Shown one piece after another: positions 13,244 through 18,076 of a DNA stretch of 18,076 bases. The DNA is from JBCCHY01 sp039028495. GTDB taxonomy: Bacteria; Patescibacteriota; Saccharimonadia; Saccharimonadales; VXPC01. The stretch spans positions 1 to 18,076 of the forward strand of contig JBCCHY010000020.1 of NCBI GenBank assembly GCA_039028495.1, read 5' to 3'. The notes under the pieces were generated by a model, which was not told the DNA's origin, did no database searches, and saw only the letters and a list, made by a program, of their open reading frames with translations. Position numbers and translations under genes: made by a program. Positions within the stretch are counted from its first letter, which is position 1. Each line of letters starts with the position of its first letter.

Positions 13244-15192
13244 GCCACAAAACAGTAGTTCTAGGTAATGGTCAAATGTGCGTAGGCCTAAATATGAACG
13301 GCCTGGTAGACGACTTCTACTACCCTTATGTAGGACAAGAGAATTTATCATCTGAGCGTATAATTCAGCACAAAATAGGCGTTTTTGTAGACGGAGAGTT
13401 CAGCTGGCTAAATGATGGTAGCTGGAAGACAAAAATAGACTATGAAAAGGATGCTCTGATAGGTATCACAAAGTATTCTAATGACGATCTAGGCGTTGAG
13501 CTAGATATCAGATCTGTAGTCGATACTGAGCACACTGCTTTTCTGAGGCTTATACATGTTACTAACAGCTCAGCTAGCGCTAGAGAAATCCGGGTGTTCC
13601 TGCACCAGGCATTTCAGATCAGCAATAACGGTCGAGGTGATACATGCTTCTATGAACCAGACAGTAGTCGGCTGATTGACTACAAGGGGCATACAGTGCT
13701 CAGCACGTATGCACGTAATAGCGATGGTCCAATGTCTAGCTATTCGATTGGTAACTACGGCATCGAAGGTAAAGAAGGCACACATGTCGACGCTGAAGAC
13801 GGAGAGTTATCCGAAAACAATGTCGAGCATGGTGGCGTTGATAGCGTCGTTGGCTTATACCAAGAAATTGCAGCCAACTCCACTGCAACACTCGAATACT
13901 GGATTGTTGCTGGGCAGGATCACCAAGAAGTCGAATACACTCATGACCAGCTGCTAAAAACTAGTGTTGTTAATAGAATAGCTCTGGCAAAGAACAAATT
14001 TGGTAAATGGCTCGAAGTCGCGAACAAGAACATGACACATATCCCAGAAGCAGATCGCATAAAAATCCGTCATAGCTTGCTCATGATTATAGCCCATACG
14101 GACGTGCGAGGGTCTATACTGGCTAGCTCTGACTCTAGTATATATAACTATGGTCGGGATTATTATGCTTACTGTTGGCCGAGGGATGGTGCGTACGCGA
14201 TCTGGCCACTCATCCGCCTGGGTTATTCTGATATACCAAAGCGCTTTTTCGAATTCTGTCGCCGCGTCATGCATCAAAACGGCTACTTACAGCATAAATT
14301 CCAGCCTGATGGGTCATATGGGAGCACCTGGCATCCTCTCATCCAACATCACCACAAAGAACTCGCAATTCAGGAAGACGAGACTGCAGGCGTTCTATAT
14401 ATGCTCGCGGAATATGTAGAGCGTAGCGGTGATACAGAATACTTCGTCGAAGTGTATGAGGATTTTGTAAAGCCAGCTTGTGATTTCATGACCAATTACA
14501 TTGATCAGCTAACTGGGCTGCCCCACGCCAGCTATGACCTGTGGGAAGAGAAATTCTTAACTACTACGTATACGACGTTTCTAGTCAGCAACACGCTTAG
14601 ACGTATGGCCAAGCTAGCAAACGAAATAGCTGATGATAAAAGTGTAGGTAGATGGGTAGTCGCTGCAGAGACTATAGATGGCAACGCCCACCAACTGTAT
14701 GACCGTGATAGAGGGTACTTCATAAAGGGTCTGTACCTAGGCTATGATAGCTTAATCGAAAAGGACACGACTCTGGACATAAGCAGCATGTATGGCGTGC
14801 TACGTTTTGGTGGTGGCCTAGAAGGGACTCAGGCGCTCCGCAGTACTGTAGACAAGATCGAGAGTCAGTTGGTTGCTAAAACGCCGAACGGTGGAGTCCC
14901 CCGCTACAACGACGACTATTATATGAGAATTAGTCAAGATACTCCTGGTAACCCGTGGTTTATAGCCGCATATTGGTTGGCACAGTATTACATCATGAAT
15001 AACAATTTAGAGCGTGCTCTAGAGCTTATAGACTGGTGTGAGAGGCATAGACTAGAAAGCGGAGTCATGAGCGAACAGATCAGCCCTACGAACAGTACTC
15101 CGACGGGTGTCGCGCCACTAGTGTGGAGCCATGCAGAACACGTCAATACAATGCTAGACTACTACTCCGCGCTACTTGCCAAAAAAAGCTAG
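13240..15192 (+). CDS. GH15 glucoamylase (bacterial type)
   Basis: Releases glucose from the non-reducing ends of alpha-glucans. Of the 650 residues, about 1-265 form the N-terminal beta-sandwich typical of prokaryotic glucoamylases (LGNGQMCVGLN, VDDFYYPY). The rest is the (alpha/alpha)6 barrel, with YYAYCWPRDGAYAIWP (308-323), QEDETAG, YDLWEEK (432-438) carrying the catalytic acid Glu436 or Glu437, PNGGVPRYNDDYY, and WSHAEHV with the catalytic base Glu633. No signal peptide is visible, so it should act on internal glucan. Both catalytic acids are present. It is the third gene of the operon, overlapping the GH57 stop by 4 bp, and it ends 1 nt from the convergent ABC gene. Confidence 0.95.
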   Translation: MSHKTVVLGNGQMCVGLNMNGLVDDFYYPYVGQENLSSERIIQHKIGVFVDGEFSWLNDGSWKTKIDYEKDALIGITKYSNDDLGVELDIRSVVDTEHTAFLRLIHVTNSSASAREIRVFLHQAFQISNNGRGDTCFYEPDSSRLIDYKGHTVLSTYARNSDGPMSSYSIGNYGIEGKEGTHVDAEDGELSENNVEHGGVDSVVGLYQEIAANSTATLEYWIVAGQDHQEVEYTHDQLLKTSVVNRIALAKNKFGKWLEVANKNMTHIPEADRIKIRHSLLMIIAHTDVRGSILASSDSSIYNYGRDYYAYCWPRDGAYAIWPLIRLGYSDIPKRFFEFCRRVMHQNGYLQHKFQPDGSYGSTWHPLIQHHHKELAIQEDETAGVLYMLAEYVERSGDTEYFVEVYEDFVKPACDFMTNYIDQLTGLPHASYDLWEEKFLTTTYTTFLVSNTLRRMAKLANEIADDKSVGRWVVAAETIDGNAHQLYDRDRGYFIKGLYLGYDSLIEKDTTLDISSMYGVLRFGGGLEGTQALRSTVDKIESQLVAKTPNGGVPRYNDDYYMRISQDTPGNPWFIAAYWLAQYYIMNNNLERALELIDWCERHRLESGVMSEQISPTNSTPTGVAPLVWSHAEHVNTMLDYYSALLAKKS

Positions 15193-15193
15193 T

Positions 15194-16993
15194 TTACTTA
15201 TAGCCTTTTGCTTGGGCGTCAAACATTTTCTTGTAAGTCGACTTGTTTATAAGAAGTTCATCATGACTACCCTTTTCTACAACTTTCCCCTTATCCAAAA
15301 CATAGATCACATCTGCGTTACGCACAGTGTTAAATCGATGTGAAATAATCAGGGTTGTTCTACCTGTCTGATGCTCTTTAAATATTCGATCAAAAATCTC
15401 AGCCTCTGCTACTGAATCTATAGCTGACGTGGGTTCATCCAGTATAAGCATGTTGGTTTGTCTGTAGAAAGATCTTGCTAACGCTACTCTTTGCCATTGT
15501 CCTCCGCTGGGCTCGATGGAATCTTCAAACGCTGGGTCTAGGTAGGTGCTCAGTCCTTTTGGTGCTTCATTTATCATACTCTCAAGACCCGCCATCTTTA
15601 TGGCATATTGAAGTTGTTCTTTAGATTTTTTCTGTTTTCTACCTAGTTTTATATTGTCTTGTAAAGTAAGTGGGTAGTGGTTGAAATGCTGCAGCATCGC
15701 AGATATATTTTCATACCAAGTCTCGATATCTACCTGTTTAAGGTCGACCCCGTTTATTAGTATGCTTCCAGAAGTAGGATCGTAGAGCCTTAGGAGTAAC
15801 TTTATTATTGTAGTTTTTCCTGCCCCATTTGGACCGACTAGAGCTACATCTTGGCCCGATTCAATTGTCAAGTTAAGTCCTCTAAAGATGTACTTTTCTG
15901 TACCCGGATACTTAAAAGATACATTAACAAACTCTACTCTTGGTACGCTGGAGCTGGGTATTTTATGGCCTGTATCAGGCTTCTTGAGTTTTGGCTCTGT
16001 TGCCAAAATACTGTAAAAGTCCTCGATGTACTGTGACTGTTCGTACATACGGGTCATGGTTCCAAGAAATTGCTGCATAGTCCCGTTGAATCTATCTACT
16101 AAACCCGTGAGGAAGCTGAATGAGGTCAATGTTAACGCGCCGTCTAAAGTACGCTTAAGCAGCCAGATACTAATCACTAGTACGCCAGAACTCTCTATTA
16201 GTGTAGATAGTAAAGAGACCGGCAGAAACTTGCGTATTGCCTTTACTTGTTCGTTGTTAAATTTGAGCAATAGTTTTTCAGCAACGTTCTTGAGAAGGTA
16301 CTTAGAGGAGTTTAGTATTTTTATCTCCTGAAGATCAGCCTGTCTGCGGAATAACCATGTGATACCGTAGTACGTATGGTATTCACTGCCTTTTTTCTGC
16401 CATATACCCCATTTTAGTTTACTTGCTTTAGTGTTTGCTAGGAAATTGGGTATGCTCATAGCAATGATTAGCGGGATCGCCCACCATATCGCTTGCGCTA
16501 CAAAATAGACTATGCTTACTAGTTTTACTATCTCGTGTATGAACAGAAATACGTTTATGTTAAAGGCAGATATCGCCCATTCAAGACGGTCGTTTACTTT
16601 GTTGGCTTGATCCATAAACTTTCTGTTCTCTAGGTACTCAGTGTCTATCTCTGATAGCTTTTCTTTATACTGTATTTCGGCCCATCTTGTTAATGAGTAG
16701 TACGATACTCTTTCCAAGTAAGTTAGGAATGCCCAGGCTATTTTAGATAGCAGTATAAAAGTAGTTGAAAGAGCTAAGCTTGTAATAATCTCTTTCTCTG
16801 TGCTGGCGCCACCAGAAAGAGCATCGGCGAGACGCCCTATGGCCTGTGCACCAAAATACGTCAAAAGTAGCGTAGAAGCTATTTCCAAGCCCATTAAAAA
16901 AAGCCTCAAGGCTACATGTAGTGGATTAAGTTTCCATAGGATCTTAAGTACACGTATGGATATAACCAATATTCTACGAATGGATTCGATCAT
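15194..16993 (-). CDS. ABC exporter half-transporter (TMD-NBD fusion)
   Basis: A type IV ABC exporter subunit that would work as a dimer. In 599 residues, the membrane domain spans about 1-320 with roughly six helices (about 30-55, 70-95, 143-165, 168-186, 258-280, 284-300). The ATPase domain follows: Walker A GPNGAGKTT (387-395), Q-loop AMLQH (Gln435), signature EPSGGQWQRVALARS (494-508; normal Leu of LSGGQ is Pro), Walker B MLILDEPTS (Glu520), and H-loop ISHR (His552). All ATPase residues are present. It lies 24 nt after rpmG, so probably shares the tRNA-Thr/rpmG transcript. No accessory or substrate gene is adjacent. The substrate (drug, lipid or peptide) cannot be told. Confidence 0.95.
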   Translation of the reverse strand: MIESIRRILVISIRVLKILWKLNPLHVALRLFLMGLEIASTLLLTYFGAQAIGRLADALSGGASTEKEIITSLALSTTFILLSKIAWAFLTYLERVSYYSLTRWAEIQYKEKLSEIDTEYLENRKFMDQANKVNDRLEWAISAFNINVFLFIHEIVKLVSIVYFVAQAIWWAIPLIIAMSIPNFLANTKASKLKWGIWQKKGSEYHTYYGITWLFRRQADLQEIKILNSSKYLLKNVAEKLLLKFNNEQVKAIRKFLPVSLLSTLIESSGVLVISIWLLKRTLDGALTLTSFSFLTGLVDRFNGTMQQFLGTMTRMYEQSQYIEDFYSILATEPKLKKPDTGHKIPSSSVPRVEFVNVSFKYPGTEKYIFRGLNLTIESGQDVALVGPNGAGKTTIIKLLLRLYDPTSGSILINGVDLKQVDIETWYENISAMLQHFNHYPLTLQDNIKLGRKQKKSKEQLQYAIKMAGLESMINEAPKGLSTYLDPAFEDSIEPSGGQWQRVALARSFYRQTNMLILDEPTSAIDSVAEAEIFDRIFKEHQTGRTTLIISHRFNTVRNADVIYVLDKGKVVEKGSHDELLINKSTYKKMFDAQAKGYK

Positions 16994-17017
16994 GTATTAC
17001 CTGCCTGTTAGTAAGGA

Positions 17018-17221
17018 TTACTTTTTGCGGACTTTTACTTCGTTTCGGCCTAGATTGACCTTTTTCTCTACGTACTCTTCTACCTTTCGTGAAATAGGGT
17101 CGTACTTCTTCATCACCAGTTTGTCTGGTGAGTTAATAGTGTTTTTACGAGTAACACGACGATGGCCAGTTGCTTTACTGACCATAGCTACTAATACTCG
17201 TTTACTTTTGGACTTTGCCAT
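17018..17221 (-). CDS. rpmG: 50S ribosomal protein L33
   Basis: A component of the large ribosomal subunit near the E site. The body VSKATGHRRVTRKNTINSPDKLVMKKYDP matches L33 (compare the E. coli pattern [29 protein letters not shown]). It is the zinc-free form, as it has no Cys. At 67 residues it is longer than the usual 49-55, with a basic C-terminal extension (VEEYVEKKVNLGRNEVKVRKK). The start is ATG 17221 with no Shine-Dalgarno; a small hairpin (GGTAG/CTACC) precedes it. It follows tRNA-Thr by 52 nt, a common bacterial order, and precedes the ABC transporter by 24 nt. Confidence 0.95.
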   Translation of the reverse strand: MAKSKSKRVLVAMVSKATGHRRVTRKNTINSPDKLVMKKYDPISRKVEEYVEKKVNLGRNEVKVRKK

Positions 17222-17273
17222 AACAGGGGTAGAGTCTACCAGAAGTGTGCTATGTGTGCAAGTAAAATGATAA

Positions 17274-17348
17274 TGGAGCCACCGACGAGATTTGAACTCG
17301 TGACCCCATCCTTACCATGGATGTGCTCTACCCCTGAGCTACGGTGGC
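17274..17348 (-). tRNA. trnT: tRNA-Thr (anticodon GGT)
   Basis: A complete 75-nt cloverleaf. The acceptor GCCACCG pairs with CGGTGGC, the discriminator is T, and CCA is encoded at 17276-17274. The D arm is GCTC/GAGC. The anticodon stem CATCC/GGATG holds the loop ATGGTAA with anticodon GGT. The T arm is ACGAG-TTCAAAT-CTCGT. It lies just before rpmG and has its own good promoter. Confidence 0.97.
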
Positions 17349-17357
17349 TTGTCCATG

Positions 17358-17387
17358 TATTTAACACCACGAGACCACCGGGGTCAA
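17358..17387 (-). promoter_or_regulatory. Promoter of tRNA-Thr/rpmG(/ABC)
   Basis: On the minus strand TTGACC (17387-17382) and TAAATA (17363-17358) are separated by 18 nt, with TGT before the -10 (extended -10). The expected transcription start near 17351 lies only about 3 nt before the tRNA-Thr 5' end, which strongly supports the call. Confidence 0.7.
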
Positions 17388-17403
17388 CACGTATTAGAAT
17401 ATT

Positions 17404-17435
17404 CGTAAAAACTAGACGATCGTCTAGTTTTTACG
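17404..17435. repeat. Perfect 32-bp palindrome (terminator and/or operator), copy 1
   Basis: Sixteen bases on each side are exactly mirrored around 17419/17420. The core CTAGAC-GATC-GTCTAG is flanked by A5 on the left and T5 on the right, so it looks like a bidirectional intrinsic terminator. It includes the last codons and the stop of the PaaX-like gene (stop 17426-17424). It also lies 16 nt upstream of the tRNA-Thr -35 box. A close copy is at 17981-18008. Confidence 0.85.
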
Positions 17436-17942
17436 CCATGAATGGCTACTGTTGTCTAGCCAGAAGGCACCCTCTATGAAGTCAGTTTCAATGTAGAGGA
17501 TATCCCCTCTTTTACCGTACGCATTTTCTAGCTGTTTGAATTTACCAAAACAGTCATAAGGGCAGACCCAGATGCTTCTTTGAAGTTGTTTCATGCCAAG
17601 ATCTTTGATTAGTCTTCTGACTGCATTTCTCAACATTCGGTCAGACTCTGGGATGTCGTAGCTAATTATTCGCCATTTGCCGTCCCATACTTCTTTTTGT
17701 ATGGGTTTCTGAAAATCTAGTTTCTCGAGCAGCTCAATGCCTGACTTAGCCAGATTGCATGAATCATCGTTCGTGACTATACGGCCAGATCTTAGTAAGT
17801 AGCGGATCTGATCACTTAGTTGCTTTTTACTGATATCATGCTTTTCTAATTCATCTAAGTTTTGTAAAGCCTCTATAGTGTGAAAGCCTAGCCGTATCTT
17901 AGTTAGCAATAGCCGAGTCAAGTATTTAAATATTTTTTTCAC
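17424..17942 (-). CDS. PaaX-family-like regulator with a Cas2-like C-terminal domain
   Basis: A likely DNA-binding transcription regulator of 172 residues. Residues about 15-80 look like a winged helix-turn-helix (ISKKQLSDQIRYLLRSGRI, then AKSGIELLEKL). Residues about 86-165 carry WDGKWRIISYDIPESDRMLRNAVRRLIKDLG followed by QLQRSIWVCPYDC, the ferredoxin-like core shared by PaaX C-termini and Cas2 nucleases. Similar proteins are frequent in CPR genomes and often labelled PaaX or Cas2. There is no CRISPR array or cas gene here, and the N-terminal HTH favours a regulator. The start is GTG 17942 without a Shine-Dalgarno. Near-identical palindromes lie at its 3' end and upstream, which suggests possible operator sites. 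The effector is unknown. Confidence 0.85.
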   Translation of the reverse strand: MKKIFKYLTRLLLTKIRLGFHTIEALQNLDELEKHDISKKQLSDQIRYLLRSGRIVTNDDSCNLAKSGIELLEKLDFQKPIQKEVWDGKWRIISYDIPESDRMLRNAVRRLIKDLGMKQLQRSIWVCPYDCFGKFKQLENAYGKRGDILYIETDFIEGAFWLDNSSHSWRKN

Positions 17943-17980
17943 CGGTATATTGAGAAATAATCATTACAGAACTCATTTCT

Positions 17981-18008
17981 TAAAAATGAGACGATCGTCT
18001 TGTTTTTA
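17981..18008. repeat. Palindrome copy 2, upstream of the PaaX-like gene
   Basis: AGACGATCGTCT (17989-18000) is an exact palindrome. It is extended by two mismatched pairs (G-U and U-G if transcribed rightward) and then by A5/T5. The right half plus flank, AGACGATCGTCT-x-GTTTTTACG (17989-18010), differs from copy 1 at a single base. It sits between the leftward PaaX-like gene and a rightward TATAAT at 18040. Confidence 0.75.
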
Positions 18009-18039
18009 CGAAGGTATACCTATTGTAAGGTTGCTAAAG

Positions 18040-18076
18040 TATAATTTTGGTTAGAAATGATTGTTATTGATATTGA
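18040..18076 (+). other. Possible start of a rightward gene with a very short leader
   Basis: A perfect TATAAT (18040-18045) is followed 11 nt later by ATG 18057, which opens M-I-V-I-D-I before the window ends. The -35 region is weak. If real, the transcript would be nearly leaderless. M(I/L)V(I/L)D is a common beginning of several nuclease and ATPase families, but six codons cannot identify it. Confidence 0.3.

Noticed and set aside
17424..17942. Cas2 and thus a CRISPR-Cas locus
   Set aside because: Only the C-terminal fold is Cas2-like; there is an N-terminal winged helix, no other cas gene and no repeat-spacer array in the window.

Overview
The window looks like a piece of a small-genome bacterium of the Candidate Phyla Radiation (Patescibacteria), most likely a Saccharibacteria (TM7) relative. 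This is inferred from gene content: SecE with a long basic N-terminal extension, an extended L33, a PaaX/Cas2-like regulator of a kind common in CPR genomes, and a starch/glycogen module of GT4, GH57, GH15 and a GH13 branching enzyme. No 16S gene is present to settle it. TGA is used as a normal stop (two ATGA stop/start overlaps), which argues against the TGA-recoded SR1/Gracilibacteria. Genes are tightly packed, often overlapping or coupled.

Layout. (a) 1-255 (-): start of a pentapeptide-repeat protein that leaves the window on the left. (b) 256-446: gene-free and hairpin-rich. (c) 447-1471 (-): secE-nusG. (d) 1472-1779: gene-free, holding a possible secE promoter with a terminator-like hairpin and a striking nest of inverted repeats. 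(e) 1780-3240 (+): membrane GT2 glycosyltransferase. (f) 6413-3230 (-): compact four-gene operon encoding a six-TM membrane protein, a P-loop kinase-like ATPase, a YgjP/DUF45 metallopeptidase and a soluble PAS histidine kinase. (g) 6503-7045 (+): unrecognised Cys-containing protein. (h) 7090-7312 (-): tRNA-Trp with its terminator and a folded leader that carries a strong Shine-Dalgarno and a 26-codon ORF. (i) 10772-7361 (-): HerA-like ATPase then GH13 branching enzyme. (j) 10920-15192 (+): GT4-GH57-GH15 operon with 4-bp overlaps. (k) 17387-15194 (-): promoter, tRNA-Thr, rpmG, ABC exporter. (l) 17404-18076: PaaX/Cas2-like regulator flanked by two near-identical palindromes, and what may be the start of another gene at the right edge.

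How the genes fit together. The branching enzyme, the GT4 synthase-like enzyme, the GH57 amylase-like protein and the GH15 glucoamylase form a plausible storage alpha-glucan module (synthesis, branching, breakdown to glucose). The GH57 member appears to lack the family's catalytic Asp, so it may be a binding or regulatory partner. SecE, NusG, L33 and the two tRNAs are core translation/secretion genes. In many bacteria tRNA-Trp, rpmG, secE and nusG lie together, but here they are spread over about 16 kb. The most unusual signals are non-coding: the nested inverted repeats at 1604-1751, the structured tRNA-Trp leader, and the paired palindromes around the PaaX-like gene.
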